A DNA stretch of 12,898 bases from Anaerolineae bacterium (GTDB lineage: Bacteria; Chloroflexota; Anaerolineae; B4-G1): NCBI GenBank assembly GCA_030612585.1, contig JAUWNP010000123.1, positions 1-12,898 of the forward strand. Reading direction: 5' to 3'. The stretch's first letter is position 1. Every line of letters starts with the position of its first letter. Position numbers and translations under genes: made by a program. Below, one piece after another: positions 5,637 to 11,722 of this stretch. A model generated the notes under the pieces. It was not told where the DNA came from. It searched no databases and saw only the letters and a program-made list of their open reading frames with translations.

Positions 5637-6935
5637 GTGAAAAGACAAAGAGCAATTGGGATCGCAGTGGGTGTGCTGCTGCTCGTGACCCTGGCGTGCG
5701 GCGGTTCTACATCCACACCACCGCCGCCACCGCCACCGACGCCTACGCAGCCACCAGCGCCTGTGGAGCTGCCGCCTACGCAACCACCGCCCACGGAGCC
5801 CCCCACTGCTGCCCCCGAGGTAGGGGGCGGTAAGGCGGGTGCCGTACCTACCACGGCGCCAGCCGGTGGTGGTGAGCCTGGTGGTAGCAAGGGGGGTGGT
5901 GGCGTAACCGGCCGCCCGGCCACTCTGGCGTTGGCCAACTACTCGAGCCAGGAAGTCTGCTACGTCTACATCTCGCCGGTCACCGAAGACGAGTGGGGTG
6001 ACGACTGGCTGGGGGCGCAGGAGACGGTGCTCTCGGACTCCGATCGTACCTTCGAGGTGTCCGCCGGTTCTTATGACCTGCTGGCTGCGGACTGCGACGG
6101 CAACGCCCTGGATGAGCAGTACGACGTCTCCATCGCCGGGACGTTGGAGTGGACGCTTACCGACGTGGGTGTCGCCGAGGTCAACCTGACGCTGTTCAAC
6201 GATTCAGGTTGGGATGTGTGCTACGTCTACATCTCACCGACCTCTAGCGATGCCTGGGGAGGTGACTGGCTGGGCACTGACATTGTGCCGGATGGCACGT
6301 CCTACACTTTCCAGGTGCCCATCGGCTCCTACGATCTGCTGGCTGAGGACTGCGACGAAGACGCGCTGGCCGAGGAGTACGGCGTTTCCGTCTCTGAAGA
6401 TACCGATTGGACTCTCAGTCCTATCTGGGGTGAGGCCGCGACGCTGACGGTGTACAACGATACAGATATGCCAGTCTGGTACGTCTACATCTCGCCGAGT
6501 ACGAGCGACTCCTGGGGAGATGACTGGCTGGGCAGTGATGTGATACCGGTGAATGAGTCCTACACCTTCGAGTTGACCGAAGGAACTTATGACCTCAAGG
6601 CGGAGGACGAGAACTACAATGTGATAGCCACCAGGTTCGACGAATACATCTCAGGTGACCTGGATTGGACGCTGTACCTGGAGGACTACGCCACGTTGAC
6701 CTTGTCCAACGACTCGGGTTGGGATGTGTGTTACGTCTACATTTCCCCATCCAACGGCACCACCTGGGGCGACGACTGGCTGGGTGCTGACATAATCGTT
6801 TCCGGCGACAGTCGCACCTTCCAGGTCTCAATGGGCACCTATGACCTGCTGGCGGAGGATTGTGATCACAACACGCTGGCCGAGGAATACGAGGTGGACC
6901 TCTCCGAACCGCTGGAGTGGACGCTCACGCCGTAG
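5637..6935 (+). CDS. Secreted lipoprotein with four tandem YVYISP/WGDDWLG domains
   Basis: A 432-residue predicted exported protein of unknown function. A short basic N-terminus (KRQR) and a hydrophobic helix end in LLLVTLACGG, so Cys21 is the likely lipidated residue, although the lipobox (TLAC) is not ideal. A Pro/Thr- then Gly-rich linker covers about residues 24-94 and is typical of wall- or membrane-tethered extracellular proteins. Four homologous units follow (from residues 95, 180, 267 and 352). Each has the order hydrophobic strand, CYVYISP, WGDDWLG, TF..S.GTYDLLAEDCD, then a W-T-L strand. Units 1, 2 and 4 have a Cys pair (108/153, 195/239, 365/409), while unit 3 has Trp281 and Glu325 at those places. 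The GTG at 5637 is chosen because AGGAGG (5626-5631) precedes it and the signal sequence begins there; an in-frame start at 5568 would bury the signal. A terminator follows. Confidence 0.85.
   Translation: MKRQRAIGIAVGVLLLVTLACGGSTSTPPPPPPPTPTQPPAPVELPPTQPPPTEPPTAAPEVGGGKAGAVPTTAPAGGGEPGGSKGGGGVTGRPATLALANYSSQEVCYVYISPVTEDEWGDDWLGAQETVLSDSDRTFEVSAGSYDLLAADCDGNALDEQYDVSIAGTLEWTLTDVGVAEVNLTLFNDSGWDVCYVYISPTSSDAWGGDWLGTDIVPDGTSYTFQVPIGSYDLLAEDCDEDALAEEYGVSVSEDTDWTLSPIWGEAATLTVYNDTDMPVWYVYISPSTSDSWGDDWLGSDVIPVNESYTFELTEGTYDLKAEDENYNVIATRFDEYISGDLDWTLYLEDYATLTLSNDSGWDVCYVYISPSNGTTWGDDWLGADIIVSGDSRTFQVSMGTYDLLAEDCDHNTLAEEYEVDLSEPLEWTLTP
5919..6932 (+). repeat. Four tandem coding repeats of 243-261 bp
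   Basis: Units begin at 5919, 6174, 6435 and 6690. Strong identity runs through GTCTACATCTC and the GACTGGCTGGG segment, while the flanks have diverged. The units look like an old internal duplication that has drifted under protein-level constraint. Confidence 0.9.
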
Positions 6936-6983
6936 GTATCCCCGGAAGGTAGCAACTCATCCGTGGAGCAGAATAGAGTAAAC

Positions 6984-7013
6984 CAGGAGCCCGGTACATC
7001 GCCGGGCTCTTGG
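6984..7013 (+). terminator. Intrinsic-type terminator after the lipoprotein gene
   Basis: GAGCCCGG (6987-6994) pairs perfectly with CCGGGCTC (7002-7009) around a 7-base loop, and flanking bases extend the stem to about 12 bp with one mismatch. A T-containing but not T-pure tract (TTGGCTTCT) follows. It lies 51 bases after the stop codon. Confidence 0.7.
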
Positions 7014-7067
7014 CTTCTGAGAGAGCGTCATCCCTGGTGTGGCACGATGCCGTATTTTCGCAAATCC

Positions 7068-7087
7068 GACAAATGTGGTATATTGTC
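7068..7087 (+). promoter_or_regulatory. Possible promoter/operator of the toxin-antitoxin operon
   Basis: GACAA (7068-7072) and TTGTC (7083-7087) form a short inverted repeat around a -10-like TATATT (7079-7084), just before the antitoxin ribosome site. Ribbon-helix-helix antitoxins often repress their own promoter by binding such palindromes. The arms are short and the -35 is poor, so this is tentative. Confidence 0.3.
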
Positions 7088-7104
7088 AATGGAGGTAAGA
7101 CGAG

Positions 7105-7365
7105 ATGGTGACAACGAGAACGGACAAGCACACCGGCATTTCGATAGACATCCCGACCGAACTTCGGCGCCGCCTGCGTCTAGTAACCGCGCAACGTGAT
7201 ATTTCTGTGCGCCGGTATGTTGTGGAGACCCTGGAGGAGCGTCTGGCGCGGGACTGGACGGAACTGGTAGCCAAGGAGGGACTCGTGGCTCTGAGTGCGC
7301 GGACTGATCCGGTGTTGGCTGAACTGTGGGACAACGAAAAGGATGCTGCCTATGACCGGTTATAG
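7105..7365 (+). CDS. Ribbon-helix-helix antitoxin of a MazEF-type pair
   Basis: An 86-residue protein in the standard antitoxin arrangement. The N-terminal segment TGISIDIPTELRRRLRLV then RRYVVETLEERLARD fits a ribbon-helix-helix DNA-binding fold (one strand and two helices). The C-terminal tail LSARTDPVLAELWDNEKDA is the acidic, flexible part that typically wraps a MazF-type toxin. The start has GGAGGT eight bases upstream. The toxin frame opens at 7352, within the last five codons, an overlap typical of translationally coupled pairs. The antitoxin frame is intact while the toxin frame carries a stop. Expected role: neutralise the toxin and repress the operon. The family is clear from layout and neighbour; I would not give a specific name. 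Confidence 0.85.
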   Translation: MVTTRTDKHTGISIDIPTELRRRLRLVTAQRDISVRRYVVETLEERLARDWTELVAKEGLVALSARTDPVLAELWDNEKDAAYDRL

Positions 7366-7690
7366 TCGTGCCGACGTGGTACTGGTGCGTTTTGTATTCA
7401 GCGATGAGAGCGGGGCCAAGCGCCGCCCTGTGGTCGTCATCAGCAGTGACGTTTATCATTGAGGTCGGCAGGAGGCCATTGTGGCTGCAATAACCAGCAA
7501 CGTGGAACGATTGCTGTCCGGAGACCATCTCATTGCCAACTGGCGAGATGCCGGCCTGCTCTTTCCATCAGTGGCTACAGGGATTATTCGCACGATTAAG
7601 CAAGCGATGATTGAGCGCCGCCTGGGCGTGATGCCTGCAAAGGATATGCAGGCCATTGAGGAGCACTTGCGTGAGGCGCTAGCCTTGTGA
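7352..7690 (+). pseudogene. MazF/PemK-type mRNA interferase toxin interrupted by an in-frame TGA
   Basis: Reading from the ATG at 7352 gives MTGYSRADVVLVRF then KRRPVVVISSDVYH, then a TGA at 7460-7462. The same frame continues as GRQEAIVAAITSN up to a TGA at 7688-7690. With the stop ignored, the 112-residue product is a full-length MazF-family protein. The RPVVVIS strand and the AAITSN strand carry, respectively, the Arg and Thr that act in RNA cleavage, and the stop falls between them. Relatives usually have an ordinary residue there (YHxGRxE), so one base change, for instance CGA to TGA, explains it. No frameshift is present. A GTG at 7481, preceded by AGGAGG (7470-7475), could restart translation of the C-terminal 69 residues. 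The neighbouring genes use TGA as stop, so recoding is unlikely. Inactivated toxin is the simplest reading. Confidence 0.85.
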
Positions 7691-7705
7691 ATCGCTGGTG
7701 GCAGG

Positions 7706-8248
7706 CTATTTCGAGGACTGAACCGTTTTTGCGACAGTTGTCCTCTGTGCCAGCGCCAGTGCGCGGGCGGCTGCCTCCTCCGGCGTGGCGGCGCGGATGA
7801 TGGGCACAGGCGGGTGTCCCTCGCGCCTTGGCTCCCACGTCCCCAGTCCCACTACCGGCACGCCGAACGACAGCGCGAGCCCGATCTCGCTCAGCGTGCC
7901 ATAACTCCCTCCGACGGCGACCACCGCCTGGGCGGTGCGTGTGATGATGGCGTTGCGCGCCCAGCCGATGCCGGTGACAATGGGAATGTCCACGTAGGGG
8001 TTGGCCTCGCTCCGGTCGGTGCCAGGCAGGATGCCGATGGTGAGGCCGCCGGCAGACTTGGCTCCCCGGCAAGCGGCCTCCATTACCCCGCGGAGCCCGC
8101 CGCAGACGAGTATCGCACCTCCTTCGGCCAATGCACGGCCCACGGCCTCCGCTGCCGCGGCCTCCTCCGCCGTCGGCGCTGAACCGCCGATGACGGCGAT
8201 CAAGGGCCTGCCGCCGGATGCCGATGGCGGTTTCAGTCGTCGCACCAA
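7706..8248 (-). CDS. SLOG/TIGR00725-type Rossmann protein
   Basis: A 180-residue soluble protein of the SLOG superfamily (LOG/DprA-like Rossmann folds that bind nucleotides or nucleotide-derived ligands), closest in pattern to the TIGR00725 family of unknown function. Visible signatures are AVIGGSAP (about 18-25), VCGGLRGVMEAACRGAKSAG (48-67) and GILPGTDRSEANPYVDI (72-88). GGSYGTLSE (113-121) is the family's version of the phosphoribohydrolase GGxGTxxE motif. Cytokinin-type LOG activity is not assured, because the PGGxGTxxE proline is missing. A start at the ATG at 8305 would overlap the upstream gene by 73 bases. GGAGG at 8256-8260 points instead to the TTG at 8248, or the GTG at 8245, which overlaps the preceding stop by about 13-16 bases and suggests translational coupling. 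It converges on the toxin pseudogene across 15 bases. Confidence 0.8.
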   Translation of the reverse strand: MVRRLKPPSASGGRPLIAVIGGSAPTAEEAAAAEAVGRALAEGGAILVCGGLRGVMEAACRGAKSAGGLTIGILPGTDRSEANPYVDIPIVTGIGWARNAIITRTAQAVVAVGGSYGTLSEIGLALSFGVPVVGLGTWEPRREGHPPVPIIRAATPEEAAARALALAQRTTVAKTVQSSK

Positions 8249-8673
8249 CGCCTGGCCTCCATTCTGGCCTGCTCTTGCTCGACCCGTTCCAACAGCACAC
8301 CCCACGGGTCTGGCTCGTCGGCCAGCGCGATGAGTCCGCCACTCGGCACTTGAAACCGGGGGTCGCGTTGGGCGGCCTCAATGAACTCACCGTAGGTGTA
8401 GTTGGCCTGCACTTTCCACACCTCAACCATCAGGTTGGCCAGGTCCACGACCGTCATCGCGCGTTCGTGGTAGAGCAGCCCTAGTGCGATATCGAGGCTA
8501 CGGGCCAGCATGTCTTCTTTGGTGTGGCCTTCGGGTACATCGGCTTCACCCCAGCCGGGGACGGCGTCAACTGAGATGGCCTCGTGCTCGACGACCGTGC
8601 CCGCGTCATCTACGGTGAGTTTGATCTTCTTTTTCCTGTGCCGCAAGCGGCGCAACTCTTGTTTCTTGCTCAT
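8233..8673 (-). CDS. Hypothetical protein, basic N-terminus, possible winged-helix domain
   Basis: A 146-residue protein that I do not recognise. The N-terminus is strongly basic (KKQELRRLRHRKKKIK, residues 3-18), as in nucleic-acid-binding tails. A short acidic/hydrophobic stretch follows, then DMLARSLDIALGLLYHERAM (54-73). Residues 74-118 (VVDLANLMVEVWKVQANYTY then RDPRFQVPSGGLIALAD) could form helices followed by a strand-turn-strand wing, loosely like the HARE-type winged helix of RNA polymerase delta subunits. That comparison is a guess. The C-terminus is a charged helix rich in Glu, Gln and Arg. It lacks a signal peptide and membrane segments. AGGAGG precedes the ATG by eleven bases. 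Its last codons overlap the start of the SLOG gene. Confidence 0.75.
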   Translation of the reverse strand: MSKKQELRRLRHRKKKIKLTVDDAGTVVEHEAISVDAVPGWGEADVPEGHTKEDMLARSLDIALGLLYHERAMTVVDLANLMVEVWKVQANYTYGEFIEAAQRDPRFQVPSGGLIALADEPDPWGVLLERVEQEQARMEARRWCDD

Positions 8674-8688
8674 ACCGCGCTCAACCTC

Positions 8689-8716
8689 CTACGCATCACG
8701 CAGCACGCAATACGCC
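8689..8716. repeat. Degenerate heptamer tandem repeat, four units
   Basis: Four successive 7-base units with ACGC at a fixed position: CTACGCA, TCACGCA, GCACGCA and then ATACGCC. The array fills the short gap between thpR and the hypothetical gene, directly upstream of the AGGAGG of the latter. Confidence 0.65.
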
Positions 8717-8724
8717 TGATGGGA

Positions 8725-9312
8725 TCAACTCCCACGCAGCGGGAACTCCTCCAGCGTAGTATACTCCGCCCCCGTGGGCTTGAGCACGCTGCGGATGAGG
8801 GCGAAGTGGTCGGCGGGAACCTCGGCTAGCAATCCCACTGTAGTGCTGGCGACGGCTTCGCCCACCTGCGTCACGTCGCTGCGGGACGTGCGGCGACGTA
8901 CCCGGCCCAGCGTCAGGTGCGGCGTGAAGCCTCGTCCCTCCGGCTCGTAGCCGAACGGGGCCATCACCTCCTCGATGGCGTCCTGCAGCGCCGCCATCCG
9001 TCCCGTCGACTCTTGCACCCCGACCCAGACGACGCGGGGGCGGCGCGGGTTGGGAAAGCAGCCCAGTTCCCCGACGGTGAAGGTACAGGCGGGGACGTGC
9101 TGGGCCACGGCCGCCAGCGCCTGCTCGATCTCAGGTAGTTTCTCCGTGAGGGTATCGCCCAGGAACTTGAGCGTCAGGTGGATACCCTCCACCCGCACCC
9201 AGCGCACGCTGCGGGACGGGATCTGCTTCTCCAGTTTCCGCTGGAGGGCGGCCAGTTTCTCTAACAGCGGGCGCGGGAGGGGGATGGCGATGAAAGCGCG
9301 AATGATCTCCAT
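8725..9312 (-). CDS. thpR: RNA 2',3'-cyclic phosphodiesterase (2H superfamily)
   Basis: A 195-residue cytosolic enzyme of the LigT/ThpR family, which opens RNA 2',3'-cyclic phosphate ends and in vitro can make or cleave 2'-5' RNA linkages. Both catalytic HxTx motifs are present: HLTLKFLG at 45-52 and HLTLGRVR at 132-139. The N-terminus IRAFIAIPLP is the usual first strand, and GELGCFPNPRRPRVVWVGV (81-99) matches the family's F.n...prvvw.g segment. The ATG at 9312 starts the conserved domain and has a weak AAAGGCAGG upstream. An in-frame GTG at 9358-9360 overlaps the TAG of the restriction gene by one base, so translational coupling from that codon with 16 extra residues is possible. It lies in the same direction as, and directly downstream of, the restriction-modification genes. 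Confidence 0.92.
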   Translation of the reverse strand: MEIIRAFIAIPLPRPLLEKLAALQRKLEKQIPSRSVRWVRVEGIHLTLKFLGDTLTEKLPEIEQALAAVAQHVPACTFTVGELGCFPNPRRPRVVWVGVQESTGRMAALQDAIEEVMAPFGYEPEGRGFTPHLTLGRVRRRTSRSDVTQVGEAVASTTVGLLAEVPADHFALIRSVLKPTGAEYTTLEEFPLRGS

Positions 9313-9359
9313 TTTGCCTGCCTTTGCTTGATGTTCGTTGCTCACTTCGACAAGATGCA

Positions 9360-10196
9360 CTAGATTGCCAGATCAAATGGCAGGTCGCTGATGTCGCGTA
9401 GCCGTTTGCCATCTACCAACAGATTGAACATCTCACTCAACGTTTCATCACCGACATCTTCAACGGATTCACCCAACTCGTAGAGTGCCATGTGGTACAC
9501 GCAATCCAAATCACCTGTACCCAGCGCGACCGAGGCTATCCGGCTGGGCAAAGGTTCAGCCGTCACGACGACGATGTGGGGCGTGTTTCCCTTACGGTTA
9601 CGAATCAGGTTTAAGCCTTCGGTGCGTGCGTTTTGAGAACGGTCACTGCGAATCGTCCATTTGCAGGAGATGCTGGCGTGAAGAATGGGCCTGGGGTTTG
9701 GGAAATTGCTCGCACGCAGGGGCGTTAATGTGGCTGTATTGCTTTGTAGAATGTCGGCGTCCTGGTTGATTTGCTGGTCTGAAACAGGGCTTCGCCCCAC
9801 CACAATGTCGGGTTTTACCAGATAGTCCCCCAAGGTCGCACGCAAACCAGGGTGTTGTGCCAAAACCTGGGCAAGGTCGGTCAGATGTTCGTACTGATCG
9901 AACTTGGTTACGTCCCCATGAACGGAGAATTCCCAATCACCGGGACGAAGATGTTGAATCAAGCGGAATGCCTTCTGGAGATAGTCGCGTGTCAATGATT
10001 CGAATAATGCACCTGCTCTTTGCCCTTTTGGAGGGCTGGGGCAGGGTGGGCATTTCATTCGATTCAAGATGCCTTGGGCTAACTGTATACTTCTCTTACT
10101 GCCCTTATCCGCGATATTGGGCACCCCTGCCCGGTATCCCAGAATCTGCTGACAGATCGTCTCGTGATACATCTTGCGCAACTGTTCCAGTCTCAT
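9360..10196 (-). CDS. NgoMIV-family type II restriction endonuclease, predicted site GCCGGC
   Basis: A 278-residue protein of the NgoMIV restriction endonuclease family (PD-(D/E)XK fold, tetrameric CCGG-group enzymes). The catalytic set is visible: E66 in ALFESLTRDYL, D130 in YLVKPDIVVGR, S177 and K179 in ASISCKW, and E193 in NARTEGLNL. These line up with E70, D140, S185, K187 and E201 of NgoMIV as I recall them. The RSDR element at 183-186 corresponds to the NgoMIV Arg191, Asp193 and Arg194 that read the CCGG core. D30, Q59 and R219 also sit where the residues contacting the outer G-C pairs are expected. The start has AGGAG overlapping the methyltransferase stop, nine bases upstream, so the two genes are translated from one message. 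GC content is visibly lower than in the flanking genes, suggesting transfer. Confidence 0.88.
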   Translation of the reverse strand: MRLEQLRKMYHETICQQILGYRAGVPNIADKGSKRSIQLAQGILNRMKCPPCPSPPKGQRAGALFESLTRDYLQKAFRLIQHLRPGDWEFSVHGDVTKFDQYEHLTDLAQVLAQHPGLRATLGDYLVKPDIVVGRSPVSDQQINQDADILQSNTATLTPLRASNFPNPRPILHASISCKWTIRSDRSQNARTEGLNLIRNRKGNTPHIVVVTAEPLPSRIASVALGTGDLDCVYHMALYELGESVEDVGDETLSEMFNLLVDGKRLRDISDLPFDLAI

Positions 10197-10205
10197 CTGG
10201 CGCTC

Positions 10206-11543
10206 CTATTTCGTTTCTGGTTTAAGGAAACCGATTACATACTCTTCGTGCATCCGTTCCTCGATCTGGGAACGGATTTCTGTTCGGCGCGCTGGCATCA
10301 TGCGCCTATCGCGGTCCAGCCTTCGTACCGCTATATGGGTCAATTCAAACCCAACCTGTTTTCCAATCTCTCCCAGGCAAACATCGGTTCGGGTGCCCAT
10401 CCCGCGCATTGTGGATGAGCCTGCCACGACAATAGCGGCTTTGCCCGGCTTCAACACACGGGCCATTTCAGTCAGACAGCGCGTCATTTCCGAATAGTAG
10501 CGGTGCAATACTTTGGCCTTCTTCGGGTCAACTCGGGCGATACTGCCAACCACTTGACAAGCAGAGTCGGGCAACTCAATATACTCAACGCCTGTTACAG
10601 CATCGTGGCCGATGTATTCTCGGCGCAGTTGTGCAAGGCTGTTCAGCGAATGTTCAAACCACACCAATGAGAACTTATGTGCTCGCATGTAGTCAATGGC
10701 GTTCGAAGCATAGGGCGGAGAGGTAACAATGAGATCAACCGTACGATCACATAAAGGCAACTTCTGAGCGTCACCCCGAAGGATCTCAATCGTCCCACTT
10801 CCGCGCGTCAATGTAGCAAGGTTGTTTAGATTCTTGCTCAATCGTTTGCGGTACTCACCCAGTGCCGGACGAGGTGTTTTGGCTTGAACGCGGTGGGGGC
10901 GTGTGTGGGCCAGATCGCGCGCCATCGAAACGCCGCCCGACTTGGTAATAATGATGGCAGAAAACGCTAGTTCCAAGAACTCGCGGATACCGGGGTCTTG
11001 AACGCGCTCAATTTCTCGAATCAAGGCTATTAATTCGAGTTGGGTCGAGGGCAAGAACCAGTAGTCTATGAACTTGTGTTCTTCCTCTCCAAAACGGGCG
11101 TTCAGTTCCCGGTGCAGTTTGGTCCCATTTTGCTGCAAACTCTCTTGAGCACGGTGTAGGACCTTATTTCCCGCTGTAGCGGCCTCTTCCAACGCCAAAG
11201 GTGTGACTTTAACTTCACACAATCGCAATGCCATAGGATCAATGTCAAAACCAATGCCCAGTCGCCCGGCTAGAAATGCCTCCACAATCGTCGTCCCCGA
11301 CCCCACCATAGGATCAAGTACAACATCTCCCGGTTCCGTAAGTCCTTCGATGAACTTCCTGGGCAACTGTGGAGGGAACTTGGCTGGGAAAGCGTGGAAA
11401 TTATGGGAGGCATACGCGCTACTCTTGCCATGAAAATCGAGGTCACTTGACAGAAGATCGCTAAGACGCTCTCGATAACTAACGTCGAGGCGCGGTGTAG
11501 CAGATCGTTGGATAGTTGGGAATTCAAGTTGTTGTGAAGACAT
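10206..11543 (-). CDS. SPPY-type DNA methyltransferase, likely N4-cytosine, of the restriction-modification pair
   Basis: A 445-residue SAM-dependent DNA amino-methyltransferase. The N-terminal HNFHAFPAKFPPQLPR (47-62) is the motif X region. DPMVGSGTT (77-85) is motif I and FDID (99-102) motif II. The catalytic motif IV is TSPPY (274-278) followed by ASNAIDYMRAHKFSL; ARVLKPGKAAIVV (361-373) is a later motif. The order X-I-(about 190 residues)-IV places the variable middle region where alpha-class enzymes have the target-recognition domain. SPPY in place of NPPY/DPPY suggests N4-cytosine methylation, but N6-adenine cannot be excluded. It should protect the GCCGGC sites cut by the downstream nuclease. 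AAAGGG precedes the ATG. It is first in the operon, with a strong promoter; expression of the protecting enzyme before the nuclease is usual. Base composition is near 50 % GC, below its surroundings. Confidence 0.9.
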   Translation of the reverse strand: MSSQQLEFPTIQRSATPRLDVSYRERLSDLLSSDLDFHGKSSAYASHNFHAFPAKFPPQLPRKFIEGLTEPGDVVLDPMVGSGTTIVEAFLAGRLGIGFDIDPMALRLCEVKVTPLALEEAATAGNKVLHRAQESLQQNGTKLHRELNARFGEEEHKFIDYWFLPSTQLELIALIREIERVQDPGIREFLELAFSAIIITKSGGVSMARDLAHTRPHRVQAKTPRPALGEYRKRLSKNLNNLATLTRGSGTIEILRGDAQKLPLCDRTVDLIVTSPPYASNAIDYMRAHKFSLVWFEHSLNSLAQLRREYIGHDAVTGVEYIELPDSACQVVGSIARVDPKKAKVLHRYYSEMTRCLTEMARVLKPGKAAIVVAGSSTMRGMGTRTDVCLGEIGKQVGFELTHIAVRRLDRDRRMMPARRTEIRSQIEERMHEEYVIGFLKPETK

Positions 11544-11578
11544 TCAATCCCTTTCGGTTGGTGGCAGGTCCAGCCCCG

Positions 11579-11607
11579 ATTATAGCCGAACGGCCCCACT
11601 TGCGCAA
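11579..11607 (-). promoter_or_regulatory. Near-consensus promoter of the restriction-modification operon
   Basis: On the minus strand TTGCGC (11607-11602), a 17-base spacer and a perfect TATAAT (11584-11579) lie 35 bases upstream of the methyltransferase start codon. Spacing is optimal and the -10 is exact. Confidence 0.75.
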
Positions 11608-11610
11608 ATG
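11597..11610. promoter_or_regulatory. Palindrome over the -35 box, candidate operator
   Basis: CACTTGCGCAAATG is a 14-bp palindrome with one mismatched pair; its 8-bp core TTGCGCAA is perfect. It covers the -35 box of the methyltransferase promoter. No controller (C) protein gene is visible, so a binder could be the methyltransferase, a host factor or nothing. Confidence 0.35.
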
Positions 11611-11650
11611 CACAACGGAGCCATTTGCCAATTCGCCGCTTCTGTGCTAA

Positions 11651-11713
11651 CGTAAGGCGCAATGCGTAACGACGCGCGATGGTTATGCAATACCCAATAT
11701 CCAATATCCAAGG
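11651..11713. repeat. Degenerate heptamer tandem repeat, nine units
   Basis: Sixty-three bases divide without a gap into nine 7-base units that drift from CGTAAGG-like to TCCAATA-like; the last unit, TCCAAGG, provides part of the AAGGAGGT ribosome site of the next gene. A possible weak promoter (TTGCCA at 11625 and TAACGT at 11648) lies upstream. Confidence 0.6.
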
Positions 11714-11722
11714 AGGTCATCT

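Noticed and set aside
4687..5938. Two long leftward open frames opposite the Amt-like and lipoprotein genes
   Set aside because: Their composition (Arg/Gln/Pro-rich, Gly/Val-rich) mirrors the GC-rich codons of the sense genes; no ribosome site or motif was seen.
7460..7462. TGA in mazF as selenocysteine or a recoded sense codon
   Set aside because: Other genes in the window end in TGA, no Cys/Sec is expected at this MazF position, and no suitable hairpin was recognised downstream.
8689..8716. CRISPR array
   Set aside because: Units are seven bases long and contiguous, without spacers; the same holds for the other heptamer arrays.
11625..11653. Promoter for the DapA-like gene (TTGCCA and TAACGT, 17-base spacer)
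   Set aside because: The -35 and spacing are good but the -10 matches only three of six bases, so it is mentioned but not listed as a feature.
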